Positions 1 through 11,292 of a stretch of DNA of 64,000 nt are shown piece after piece. The first letter of the stretch is position 1. The number at the start of each line of letters is the position of its first letter. Source of the stretch: Trochalopteron elliotii (lineage: Eukaryota; Chordata; Aves; Passeriformes; Leiothrichidae); contig JANPWX010000639.1 of assembly GCA_024734555.1 (NCBI GenBank), positions 1,067,656 through 1,131,655 on the forward strand. Reading direction: 5' to 3'. The translations under genes and the position numbers were made by a program. Under the pieces are notes generated by a model, which searched no databases, had not been told where the DNA came from, and saw only the letters and a list, made by a program, of their open reading frames with translations.

Positions 1-2772
1 GCCAACAATACCTAGTCTTCAAAGCCAACTGATACTATTTGAAATATTTAAATGAATAACAGTTTAATTTCAGTAGTTATTTGGCAAAGCTTTTGAGAAT
101 CCTCAGAGGATCACTGAGGTTTGTGGGTTACTGGTCTCCATGAAATGATACATCTGTAATTTGCAATATGGATAAGTAAAATGTGACTAATGATTTCATT
201 TTTAAGAGTACTCAGAGGGTAAGCTAGGGAATTGATTTTCAAGATTACAACTGAGACTAAAAAAAAAGCCAAAATAACATATCTATATTCTGTTAAAAAT
301 CAAACTCACAGTGTCATTAAACGTTAATAACCTTTTACTCATAACATTTGGAAGTAATATGTAAAAGTTTCTATATATGTTACAAAATATCTTCTGATAT
401 ATGTGGAGAAATATATTTTATCCTTAATTTAAAAACCATATGTTGTTTTGCATAGCCCTTTCCATTCACTTTTGTGAATATTACTGGGATAATATATTCT
501 GTTTGAATCAGAATTTCATTACAGAGCAATGTGTCAAACTAAAGCCTTTATAAGTACACTATTCCCCCTCACAATATGCACTGCATAGTAAGAAACATTT
601 TCCAGCCATATCAGCCCTTACAATCTTTATTTACAGTTTTAAAAATGTTAAAGTGAATGGTGTAAGAAAGTGAAATAATACTGAAGGTGCAAGCATGAAA
701 AATGGGATTAGTAATTTTTTTACGTGTCAAAGCAAACTACATTGGAAAGAAGACTGGAAAATACCCCGGATGGTCCAGCTGGACTGAATAGGTGACCTTC
801 ATCTGAAGACTCCACCTCTGTGAAGCTGGAAAGTACTGAGATGTGACCAAGGTAGCATAAAGCCTTCCCCCAGACAGAAGGATTTTGTATAAGAATCTTT
901 GAAATGGTGTAAATTAATTAGTAGCATATGTTCAATGTGTTTCAGTAAAATAGCTCCTTGTGAGGCCAGCAGCTGTAAAGTTAGTGGTCTTAGAGACCAA
1001 ATGACTTTTGGAAAAGGCAATCATTTACATACTTTTTAAAAAGTACTGCATACTTATTTAAAACATAAAGAGATTTAGGCTTGAGCAAATTCTTGTATAA
1101 AGATAGACAAGAACTACAAGCTTCATTTTCTTTCCATGACAGCAACAGGCTCACTGTGGAATATGTAATGCTTTCTTTCAAGTGATTTGTAATAAAGGTT
1201 TGAACTCTTTTGTGCAGGGAATATGAGTTGATTTCTATTCCTGCAACTGTCTTCCTAAGGCTTTAAGGAATAAACTGTAGCTCTTTAATGGTGTGCAGAG
1301 GTATTACCAGCCCCCAACTTCCTTGGAAGTGTGGTAGGTGGTGGGCATGAAATACAGGTTCTTCAGGAAGCCTAGCACCACTGAATGGTGGTGAAAATGC
1401 TGAAATCCCCTTCTTTGAAGGGGTAGATGGGTTAGATTTCAAACAGAAGCTGGTTTGTCCTTACTAGTGGGAGGCTTCCAGAGGAAAAAGGTAATCCTTT
1501 GAAGGCTCCTGTTGTTTACTGTAAGAAACTGCCACCATGGTTCATTGCTCACAGAACATTTCATTTCAGCTCTCTGCTCTCTTCCTCTTCCTGCCTCACA
1601 AGTCTTGGGATTTATTTCTTTTTATGCCTTTGCTGCAAATGGAAATGTTATGGTCTAAATCTTGTTATTTCAAAATTTCCAGTAGAGTAACATTAGAGAA
1701 TTGTTATTGAATTTTAATTGAATTGCATTGAAATTGCAAAATAGCCATAATATGCTCTTTTTTCTCTTCAGGAGTTCTGATCTTTCTCTGCTCCCCTGCA
1801 GGTACTGCATCCATCAACCACCCCAGGGAAAGACAAAACTGCAAAGTGCAATTGCCAGGGACTTGTCCCATTCAACAAATAGGAGACATAAGAGGTTTCG
1901 AGTTCCATTACTGCCATCCTGCCATCCTGTAGACCTTTTCCTCTTGGACCTAGACCCATTACAAAGATAACACCTGAGCTGTTTTCATGGCAGGAGAAAA
2001 GGTCTCTCTCCTCATACTTCAGTGTGACATATGTACCTCTCTGTCTAAAGATGCAGAGTTTGTAGGAGATACTGTTCACAGTGTTAAAAGTTCTCTTTCT
2101 CCAGAGAGAAACATCCTTTTGCTGTTCAGCTTCAAAGGGTGCCACAACGTGTGACAGATTTGTGCAGACCTATCTGCTGAGGACAGTGGCTTGGCCAGTG
2201 CTAAAATTTATGACAAGCAGGAGTTCAGCGGTTAAAGGAGGGATTGCAGCCTCAGATTGTCACCGGACGACTGGGTGACAATTGGGTTTCATCCATGAGG
2301 CAGCATGTACTGGATCCTGAGGTGTGATGGCAGCTGTGGATGTGTACATTATCTCAGTGGGCAGTAATGGGTCAGATCCTGGGTCAGTCATAGAGGTTCA
2401 GTCAAAAGCAGTAAAAGACAGGGCCAGAGACAGAGGTGGAGACAAGATACTCTGAGACGCCCATCCTGAAGACAAGCTGCCTACAGCACAGGTCTGAGGT
2501 GCAGCCAGACCTGTGCTGCAAAAGCAGGATAACAGCCAAACTCCAGCTTGCAAAGTCACAGTGGGCGGGATTCAACTATCACATATACCCACTGCAGCTC
2601 ACAGCTACCTAAATATGGACACCCTAAATACAGACACAAAACAAACTAATGGCCACAGTGGGAAACCTTGGTGCTAGATGTCTTGGCAACCAAAGGAAAG
2701 GTAAGCTAGAGACGTTGACATTACAGATTACTGAGACCCACTTTCCTGTTCTGGAATAGAAATTGCTCTCCT
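1..2772. other. Unique AT-rich non-coding DNA
   Basis: I see no gene here. The first 1.2 kb is AT-rich with no obvious repeat. Short open frames are all below 130 codons and resemble no protein I know. GC rises somewhat at about 2140-2560, where a short perfect hairpin is listed separately. A pyrimidine stretch followed by CAG at about 1753-1770, with a second CAG and GTACTG about 30 bases on (around 1800), looks splice-like, but such sites are common by chance. Confidence 0.7.
2484..2518. repeat. Perfect inverted repeat (13-bp stem, 9-nt loop)
   Basis: The left arm CAGCACAGGTCTG (2484-2496) is the exact reverse complement of CAGACCTGTGCTG (2506-2518). The loop is the 9 bases at 2497-2505. 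A further CTGC/GCAG pairing outside a small internal loop (2477-2480 with 2525-2528) could extend the stem. A role as a structured RNA or protein-binding palindrome is possible, but nothing nearby supports one. The stem is short for a microRNA precursor. Confidence 0.85.
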
Positions 2773-2887
2773 TCCCATGTTTCTTCCCCAGTTTTATTCT
2801 GTTTGAAATTTTACCTTGTTTGAAATTGANTCCCATGTTTCTTCCCCAGTTTTATTCTGTTTGAAATTTTACCTTGTTTGAAATTGA
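2773..2887. repeat. 57-bp exact duplication flanking an N (likely assembly join)
   Basis: Bases 2773-2829 and 2831-2887 are identical over 57 bp and are separated only by the ambiguous base at 2830, the sole N in the window. This is the pattern left when two contig ends overlap but are not merged and a placeholder N is inserted. A real tandem duplication with one miscalled base is less likely. Each copy also contains a shorter internal repeat of the motif TGTTTGAAATT. Confidence 0.9.
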
Positions 2888-3386
2888 CCTGCTCTTCCAG
2901 AAATGTCCCTAAGTCTCAAAACCAATATGAACATGTTTACTTCTAAAGTTAAAAATTCCTTGTAAAGCTCCTGATTTTCCTCCCCAGCTTCCTCTGTTTA
3001 AGTGTTTTCATGTTCTTCCTTTTTCTGCCACCATTCTGATTTCTTGTAAATAAAGGGCACTTTCCAGGGTGAACAGTAGTTTCCTCTTCATCTCTGGGAA
3101 TGGTGAGTATCAAAACTGGCTTAACGAAACCCTGATTTCCTTCTATCTGCCAAACAAGGCATGATGCCAAAATCAATATATGGACAATGCAGTACTTCTG
3201 GAAGAAGGCTTACTTTGGTATGTGACACAAAGGACTATATCTTTTAAAGTAGCAAAACACAGATAAGATTAATTTGCTCATTTCTTGGGAATTACCCTTT
3301 TACAGAAAAGAAAAGTTCACGTTAAAGTTTGTGAGTGTTCTGGGATAAAGTCAACACTACCACCTACTGGCCTCATCTAGGAAAGT
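2888..3386. other. Unique non-coding DNA
   Basis: I see no gene or repeat family here. A 75-codon minus-strand open frame (2949-3176) has no recognisable domain and is within chance length. Confidence 0.65.
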
Positions 3387-3572
3387 TTTATCCTTTTTCC
3401 ACTTTTTATCGTTTTTTTTTTTCTCTTCCCCCCTCCTTTTTTCATCTTTTTCAATTTTTCTCTTGCTTCTTTTTATTTTATCTCTTTTTCTTTTTGGTTC
3501 TTTTCCTTTCTTTGTTTCTGTTTTCTCTTTTCTTTTCTATATTTCTTTTCCTCTTTTTCTTTCCCTTTTCAG
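3387..3572. repeat. Long polypyrimidine (CT-rich) tract ending in CAG
   Basis: About 185 bases are almost pure C/T on the plus strand, with scattered T runs and only isolated purines. The tract ends at about 3572 in TTTTCAG followed by ATTGAAAATCC, which has the form of a 3' splice acceptor. No donor or coding frame downstream supports an exon. The phenylalanine/leucine-rich frame across it is an artefact of the composition. Confidence 0.9.
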
Positions 3573-4889
3573 ATTGAAAATCCTGTTTCCCTTTGGAGAA
3601 TCTACCTATTCATAGACACAGAAATAACTGCACCAACAAAGACATAGTATTGGAAAATATACATCCTCAGAATGATATATTTGTTCTTTTGTGACCCTTG
3701 TGAGATAACTTGGGGTGCCTTGCTGCTGTGAATGGAGTAGCTCACATCCCATCACTGTATTCTCATAGAACAAGTAATAAGGCAGAACTGACAGTGTCTT
3801 CAAAATATGAAAAATCACCTTTTCGATCTTTTGTTTTTTCAAAATCACTCCATTGTACTGGAAGTCCTGCTCATCACTCACTGCAAGTAAGGTAAACAGT
3901 ATGATTTGGGGAATTTATTTTTTATTATTATGTGGTGACAGTTAGGATCCCCATGTTTCCCAGTTCACATTTCCACAGTGGCTGTCATTTGTTCCTGAGG
4001 ACCATTTACAACTTAAACCAGCACACCCTGCCTGAGAAACACTGCCAGTATGCTGAGTCCAAGCTATCTTATTTACTTAAATGACCACTTAATGGCCATC
4101 AGTGACTTTGTTTTCTTTTGTTCCAGTAGACATCTGAAAATGTAAATATGGGCTATAAAGACTGAAGGTCCCACAGAAATTATTTGCTCTGGTTCCCTCA
4201 AAATCATCTGTTTTGCTAGTGCAGTTGTCACAGCTGCAAGACAATGAGTAATTCTTTCTAAAGAAACTCAGCTCAGCAAAAATTCATTTTGCCAAGTAAT
4301 GCTAACATATGCAGGATATCTCCCACACACCTTCTTCCTAGGTCCTGTTCTTATTTTTTGCATACAGTAATTCTTCTGTATTTTGATTTTCTTCACTTTC
4401 GGTCTGAAAGCCAGTAAAAATAATGAGATTTCAATTACTTTCATTCTTTCATTTTTGCATTTTTGCAACCCTTTAAAGGTTACAAATTATTGCTAGGAAT
4501 GAGAGACGAGAAACAGGAACATAATTTTAAAAAGCCCTCCTAATCTTTTGTTTATAATTTAAAAGTAACTACTATAAATGGCTCCCTGTGATCATTTGTG
4601 TTCCGTTAGTACCTATGGGCTCCAACTAGGAAGCACATGGGGATGGAATGGGTTGCCCAGATTTGTGCTGTGAGTAGAGCCAAGCCAACAACTAAACCCA
4701 CAGCTCAGACTCAGACTTATGGCCGATCCTCTGGACTGTGCTTCTCCCCTCCCAGCCAAGAAGAACATTTTCAGAGGCTGTAATAGCCACTCCTGTAAAG
4801 CCAGCCACTCTTTGCTTAATGAACATGAACTCAGAGCAGAGTGTTGCTGCCTAATAAACTATTTCATTTAGAATACTTAAATGCCTGTG
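3573..4889. other. Unique AT-rich non-coding DNA
   Basis: No coding frame over about 90 codons and no repeat that I recognise. The open frames on both strands around 3606-3895 overlap each other and carry no known motif. Confidence 0.65.
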
Positions 4890-4995
4890 GAAGGTGGATT
4901 AATCACCTAAGAGCCAGATTTCCAAAGTTATTTAAGCATCTAAATGCACAAAAGACCATTGACTGGGGTTTTCAGAAGTGCCTCCCTGTTTCAAT
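4890..4995. mobile_element. Possible ancient interspersed repeat fragment (family not named)
   Basis: The string of motifs CACCTAAGAGCCAGATTT, CCAAAGTTATTTAAGCATCT and GGGGTTTTCAGAAGTGCCT resembles an old palindromic repeat that I recall as common in turtle and crocodile genomes. In that repeat, phrases like 'CCAGATTTTCAAAGGTATTTAGGCACCTAA' (split here: CCAGATTTTCAAAG, GTATTTAGGCACC, TAA) alternate with 'TTTTCAAAAGTGCCT'. The copy is degraded. It may be a non-autonomous DNA transposon, but I cannot name the family. Confidence 0.45.
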
Positions 4996-6854
4996 CCCCT
5001 GAGATATTCACCCAACAGTTTTAGGCAGCTTGGTGCTTTTCATCACCTGACTGGGGTTCTTGCTGGGAAAGAAGTCCTCAAAAGCAAAAAGGACACCTCC
5101 ATATCATAAATATGGTTCACAGCCAGTTCCAGGGGCTGGTGAGCCTTCTGCACACCTCCCCCTCTCCATTGCCTTGGGGTTGTACTAATTGCTGTCCTCA
5201 ACTCTGCTAGAATTGTGAAGATTCATATTTTGCCCAGGTTATGCTGTCTACAATTCACTATGTGTGGGCTTCTCTGATGTGCTTTGGAATTCGACATGAC
5301 CATTTTCTAACCTTTTTCTCATGGAACAGCACTGACTCATTGGATGGAACAGGCAAGCTGCTTTGCTCACGTCTCCTCTGAAGTCCTGGGTTTGTTTTCA
5401 ATGTCCTGAATAAATACTACAAGCAGGATGTGACATCCACCCATCCTAGCTTCCCACTGCCAGCTGTAGAACTGAAGACAAATACATGTTGCTGAGAGTG
5501 CTCAGGAATGCACAGGCTCCCACACTTCTTGTCAAAATGCAAGTGCCTTTGGTGACAATGCCCACACAGGTACATCACAGCCTCACATGGACTTAATCTT
5601 TCATTTTCACGTTTACAAGAAAGGAGATATCACCTCACCATCATCTATGATACGAAAGCATGATTTCTTGCTGAATTATTAGTTCTGCTCTGTTTAGGTG
5701 CCAGTCTAAGTGCTCCAATGCAAGTGGTTCTGTGGTTCCACCAAAATTCTCTAACCTGCATTTACATTAAAAAACCCCAAGCAAATAGTAAAATAAGAGC
5801 CTTCAACCTTCTCAACATGCCTTCTCAACACTTTCCTCACCTCTGTTGGTGTCTGCCAGTTTGGGTGAAATACGTGTTACTCTGCATCCTTACTGGGTGC
5901 TGTGGGTTATGTCTGCTGAGCCTGCCCAAGAGCAGGGAGATTGCAGGAATAGCATGTGGGTTGCTCCAGGATGAAAGGTATCTTAAAGGCAAAATATTTT
6001 GTTTAATTGGATAGTCTTCCAGCTGTATTAATAAAATATTGGCTAGCAATGTTTATATAAACAAGATTTATCATGGTAAGGTTGATTCCAAACTTAGATT
6101 TATTGTGCAAGAAAATGAAGAGAAATCAGTCATGCTGTCAATCCAATTTCATTCCCTAGCACTTTTTCTTCTGAACCAGACAGGCCCCTGGAAATATAAA
6201 TTTCTTAACCAGAAATGTCCTTCAAACTTAGCCCTGATGCCGATTTGAAGCTCAGCTTCATCAACTGGTTTTTGATGCAGTGCAGAACTTCAGTATTACT
6301 GGCCCAAGTGAAAGGGAATCCCTGGCCATTTTCAAAGGAAAGAAGCAATGTTCTCTTGTTCAAAGAAGCACATTAAAACCCCGAAGCATGGACTGCTGCT
6401 GTAAAGTTGGCCTCCCTACTCTTTTGCTGTGCAAGCTTTTAGCTCAGTACCTTGAAAAAGAAATATATATTGGGATGTGCACATTCCACCGCAAACCTTT
6501 CTTAGTGAAACCACAATGTTTTTTGCCTTTAACTGCCAAAACCCAGGAAAAATTTTACCGGTTCAAGGAAATCCAGACTTTACAGCACAAGCATGCACAG
6601 TTATGGGTCACAAAACAGCTTTGACTTAGGTATTCATTGACTGTTTGGAATAATTGATATAGTTGTGTTTCTAAAGGAAATATATCAGTTTTTAAAGACT
6701 GCATTTTTTATTTTCGTATTTTCATCTCTCTTGGTTTCAGTGAATCTAAATTTTTCCTTTTGGATTATAGGTATAACTACCATGGCTATCTGGAGGCGGG
6801 AAGTCAGTTGCCATTGAAATGCTAAAGCAACCTAGAGGGAAATCCTCCCCACAT
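4996..6854. other. Unique non-coding DNA
   Basis: Several open frames of 60-115 codons lie at 5718-6624, some without an ATG, and none resembles a known protein. No repeat family recognised. Confidence 0.6.
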
Positions 6855-6951
6855 TTATTTAAAAATAATAATTTTTAAATAATAATTTAAATTATAAATT
6901 ATATTCTTAAATAAATAAATTATTTATTTTAAATAATTTTCTTTGTTTTAA
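6855..6951. repeat. AT-rich low-complexity tract
   Basis: About 95 bases of nearly pure A/T made of interleaved TTTAAATAATAA and AATAAATAAATTATTTATTTT blocks. It is partly self-complementary and could form small hairpins. It has no coding capacity. Confidence 0.9.
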
Positions 6952-7659
6952 ATCTGTCAGTTCTAAACCCAGCAACTTTGACTGCCTATATTCTTTAACA
7001 AATGTAAAATTAAATAAAAAATACTAGAGAAAATGATGTTAATTGGTGGAACTGACACATATGAAATTGTTTAGTCTTGAATCTGACAAGGATTCATCAG
7101 TTTTCAGTAAACAAACATGGTGGGTATTATTTCTAGACAGGATATGTCAAGTTTTATATGTGAGGGCATCTGCAAGGGCTCATTCATCAACTTGATGAAG
7201 GTGTAAAAGGTTTTAATGACCTCCTAAATCTCCTTCCTTTGGCTGTCATGGTGAGATGCCTTCCAAGGTCGGTCACCCAAGCAAGCAGGTTCACTTGCAT
7301 TGTAAACAATCATAGATCAGACTGAATTATAATTGCTAGTGGACTCCAGAGCAGAAGGGCCTATATATATCACAGCACTTTCTTGTCAGGGCAGTACAGG
7401 TCAGCTGTGTTTGTTCGTGGACATATTAGGCTTTGGTTTTCCTGAGCCTCTGCATCTTTGACAGTGGTCCTGCTTCCCCATTGTATTTGCTGTCTGGACA
7501 GGATGTTCTACCAGAGGAAGTGCTCCTTGTGGAAAAGGCGTCAATTAGTTGTCCAACTGACCCTCACTCCTACTGCCTCCCTTGCACAAGATAGATTGAT
7601 TTATTTAGATATGAGCTTACGTTTGTTTTATAGCTTTGCCAAATGAGTAAAGCAATAAG

Positions 7660-7935
7660 GCTTACAAGTTGCTGACTAAAGCAGGCAATAATGCAAATTT
7701 CCATTTCCATCATATGTCATCAGCCATTTATGTTATATACAAGATAGTTTTTGAATGGAAGAAACAATAAAAAGGGCATGGCTGGTCAACAAGGTTAATT
7801 AATTGCTGTGTTGGCAGGCAGCTTTGTTTGAGAAGGCTGTGATGCTGTAATCATCTGAGACTTTCAAGGTTTTGCTGAGGAAATGGGTCATTGAAAAAAT
7901 ACAGGATTTTGCATAAATTGTCTGATAAATAAAAG
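7660..7935. promoter_or_regulatory. Candidate conserved non-coding element with POU octamer
   Basis: This repeat-free AT-rich block contains a perfect POU octamer ATGCAAAT (7691-7698), a TTAATTAATTG homeobox-type motif spanning 7796-7806, and several other AT-rich factor-like words. It resembles vertebrate developmental enhancers in texture only. I could not test conservation, and single motifs occur often by chance. Confidence 0.25.
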
Positions 7936-8212
7936 AGGAGGGAGAAAATTCTTAGCAATCTAGTGTAAATATCAGTAATCAGGAATATGATACATTAAAA
8001 TACATACATGTTTTGGGTACATTTCCCCAGAATAATTTGTTCCAATGCATAGGAAAGCAAACATTAGAATACCACAGGCAGTTTTTAAAAGAGCTCTTGG
8101 TCCCTGGGCAGAGTTCTGGCAAACAAAGGAAAGCTCTGCTTGATCACCCAGCATGTGTTATGGACTGCATTTGATTTTATGGCTTTCCAAAAAGCTGTCC
8201 AAAAAGAAGGTA

Positions 8213-8249
8213 GGTTGGTTGGTTGGTTGGTTGGTTGGTTGGTTGGTTG
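8213..8249. repeat. (GGTT)n tetranucleotide microsatellite
   Basis: An uninterrupted run of just over nine GGTT units followed by a T6 tract. It is read through in several frames, giving runs such as VGWLVGWL or NQPTNQPT, which are repeat artefacts and not proteins. Confidence 0.98.
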
Positions 8250-9539
8250 TTTTTTCGAGTTTTCCTCCCTCTCTTTTTGTGCAAGGAGTCTCAACTGTCC
8301 TAGCATGTGTTTTTCCTCACCCAGCTGACCTAGGCCAGGGAGCTGTTTGCCAAGAGGGTAAGCAGCTCCCAAAGTCAGTGACTAGAGTGCAGAGCTCACC
8401 GATTTAATTTGGAATAGCTGGGGTTTTGCTCACCTCTGTCTTCAGGGCTCCTTATTTATCCCTCTCTTCTTGAAATTCACTTCCTTCCTTATTTCTTTAT
8501 TACTGCAGCAGCTGAATTTGCTCTGTGCCATGGTACAGTTGCAATGTACAATGGCAATGCAAAATATCTTTTTCTAAGATGGCAGCTCTCAGATGACTCT
8601 TAAGCATTAAAGAAAGTAGGCAAGTGAAAACTTGATATGCAGGTAATGTTGTTTGAAACCCCACACCTACTGCAACCAGCTGGAGAAGAAAGATCCTTTG
8701 TGAGATAACCAAAACCCATAAAACTAAAGCAGGATCTTCCACCCAAGTGAACCTCTAGGGAAAGGATATGATTGACCTCTCCCTACAAAATTCACCCATG
8801 CCTTTGACAGTGTAAAAAGAGAGATTTCACCTGCTGAAGAAAATTGAGTCACAGCATCTTGGTCTTAGTGAAGCCGTACATGGATCAGACCTTTTCCTCT
8901 GCTGTAATGTGAGTACAGTAAGGCAACCTCAAGCACCATTTATGGTATGTGTGGAAAAACCAGGCTCAAACTACCACAAATAAGAACAATTCTGCTTTCA
9001 GAAGGACTGCCAGTTGGAAATCATTTGGAGGATAACTCTTTGATGAGGCTTCCATTACTCAGGTTTGGATTGTTTGTTTTAAACAGAGTGTGTTTAAGAG
9101 CTTATAAAAAATATCAATGGAGATGAAATTATGAAAATAAAATGTAAATATTTGTTGTTTGGTCGTATATCTCATGTTTCAGTTGAAATGTTGACAATGC
9201 TTAGACTTATTAGGGAACCCCAAAAGGGACAAAACCACTGGGATTTTTATGTTAGGCTGCAAGGCTTTCTTTACCAAAGGCAGGGTAATGTGTTCAATTC
9301 TGTAACTACTCGGAAGATATGGCAAATCCTGCAATGGGATCTGTCTACTGGGTGTTTATAACACATCAGTGCCAGTCTCCTGAGACAATTTTTGAAAAGC
9401 TGTAGTTTTTACTTTGTTCTTCTCTGTTTATAAAAAAAAAAACCAAAAACAAAAACAAAGAGATCTTCTTCCCAACTTACAAACAAACAACAGAAAAAAT
9501 AGGTTATCATAAAGGATGGAATGAAGATTTCCTTCTGCA
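8250..9539. other. Unique non-coding DNA with A-rich patch
   Basis: No gene recognised. An A-rich stretch at about 9431-9465 (AAACCAAAAACAAAAAC type) is low complexity. The open frames at 8500-8742 and 9131-9361 have no domain that I can name. Confidence 0.6.
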
Positions 9540-9890
9540 TCAAAAATGTTATCTTCATCAGCATGCACTGTGAAATTATTTCATTATATTACTAAAGCAC
9601 GGGTGGGTTATTTGGCACTCTGTGATTGCTTTATTGCAAAGCTTTTTACCTCAAGTCCTATTTAAAACATGTGGTTTCTGCACATTCTGGACTATCCAGT
9701 GGGAGTTTTTAACTTTACCAAGATTTAATTGAAAGTAAATAATTCTATTATTTTTGCATTGTTATAAGCCGAACACTTTCAGATGTCTTATGTAATTACA
9801 CTAATTACTTAAAGGCAATGCAGGCTGCTGCACAAAGATTTATAATGCCTTCAGAAATTAGGTAATTCTCATGGTTTTTATTTTTAGTTG
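9540..9890. promoter_or_regulatory. Candidate conserved non-coding element (paired TAATTA sites)
   Basis: This AT-rich, repeat-free block has two TAATTA homeodomain cores nine bases apart (9793-9798 and 9802-9807). It also has an isolated CpG in TAAGCCGAACAC (9767-9778). The texture suggests a developmental enhancer, but conservation is not tested and this is inference only. Confidence 0.25.
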
Positions 9891-11115
9891 AGATATGTTT
9901 GGCTCAGTTTTTAAAGAGTAGCAGTCTTCAGGTAACTGGCCAAACAATGCAACAAGGCACAGTTTTAAGAGAGCACTCTGTCTCCCTGCCCAGAAGATGG
10001 AGCTGGTTGGAGGACACACAAATTCACTAGCTACTTCCCTCTGTGGCTTATTTATAGTGCAGAATTTAAGTAAGAAATACTTGGAAATCTGGATGATTTC
10101 TTTAGACTCTTACCAGATTTAAACATGAACATCATTGTACGTGGTCTCTAATTACAAAGCCCTATACTTCATAATAAGATAAAATCCTATGGTCGCAGTG
10201 GGATGGATCCCCCTGCTGTGAAAGTCACTTTTGAAAACTCCTACAAGATGACTTTTCAGACTCACTTCAGAGTTCACCTGAAAGAGTGCACTTGCTCTAG
10301 GGAGAATGATAACATTTACAGAGAGTTCAAAACCCGCTACACAAAGTGTCATGGCTCAGGAATGGAAGTTGAGGAATAAAATTGAGCTTAACCAGGGAGC
10401 TTTCTCTTGGGGCTGGGAACTTAGGCATTCACTAAAAATCAGTCATGAAATAAAATTTAAGAAATAAAAAAAGATCTATGGATCTTGTTTCGGCTAGGTG
10501 TACAGACTGTACAAGTCTGCAGGCTGGATGTCTCCTGGATGCCTATGTGTTTGGCCTCTAAGTGTATAGGCACAGGGAGCCAAGTAGAGGATGCTGGTCT
10601 TCCTCTTCTGGATATATCAGCCTTGTGTGCACTACTGTTTTCTCAGTTGTCTTCTCTTGATATTAAATTCTTTGCATTACTTTAAAAGCACAGGAACAAG
10701 ACAGTTTCCTAATGTCTTTCTCTGCACTTATTTTGAAAACTAAGAAAACAGATCTGCCACCCAGTGCCTGCCAAGTTTGGTTCTGGCACTATTTGTTGAG
10801 TAGACAGTGCTCTATAAATACTTTTTTTTTCATAGCAAGAGATATAACAAATACACACTCTACACTGTCTACAGTTCTTTTCAACCACAAACACATATGT
10901 ACTGTGCTCTGGAGGCTCAATAACAGCTATTGGACTCTGGGCTCTTTCAAAAGCCTGGCATAACACAGGCAGCTCTGTGTATGCTCATATACGTGTGCAC
11001 ATATGGAAGGCATGAAAGTATCTCAACTTCTATTGATTGATTGCATTTACATCATTATATACCTTTGCATTTCTGCCTAATTGCATTTTCTAGACTCACT
11101 TTACCTGCTCTGTCA
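9891..11115. other. Unique non-coding DNA
   Basis: Nothing recognised as a gene or repeat. Open frames on both strands at 10709-10966 overlap almost exactly, which argues that they are chance gaps between stop codons. Confidence 0.6.
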
Positions 11116-11292
11116 CAGAAGCACAGAATGGTTGGGGTTGGAAGGGACTCTGGAAATCATCCAGTCCAACCCACCTGTTAAAGCAGGTTCATGGAGATCA
11201 GCTGCACAGGACCATGTCCAGGCAAGTTTTTAATATCTCCAGAGAAGGAGTCTCCACAACCTCTCTAAGCAGCAAGTTCCAGTGCTCTGGGC
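11116..11292 (-). mobile_element. CR1 LINE fragment, 5'-truncated, 3' end at 11116
   Basis: The plus strand shows the reverse complement of the avian CR1 3' end: CACAGAATGGTTGGGGTTGG, then AAGGGACTCTGGAAATCATC, CAGTCCAACCCACC, and further on TCTCCAGAGAAGGAGTCTCC and TTCCAGTGCTCTGG. The element therefore reads on the minus strand with its 3' end at about 11116, and it is truncated near 11292, as CR1 copies usually are. It covers the 3' untranslated and terminal part only and has no intact reverse transcriptase. The divergence looks moderate by eye. Confidence 0.95.

Noticed and set aside
1753..1810. Splice-like CAG, 30 bases, CAG|GTACTG
   Set aside because: The segment is very short, the donor is weak, and pyrimidine-AG pairs are frequent. 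Weaker than the two islands reported.
8085..8407. Frames with VGWLVGWL and NQPTNQPT repeats
   Set aside because: Direct products of the GGTT microsatellite.
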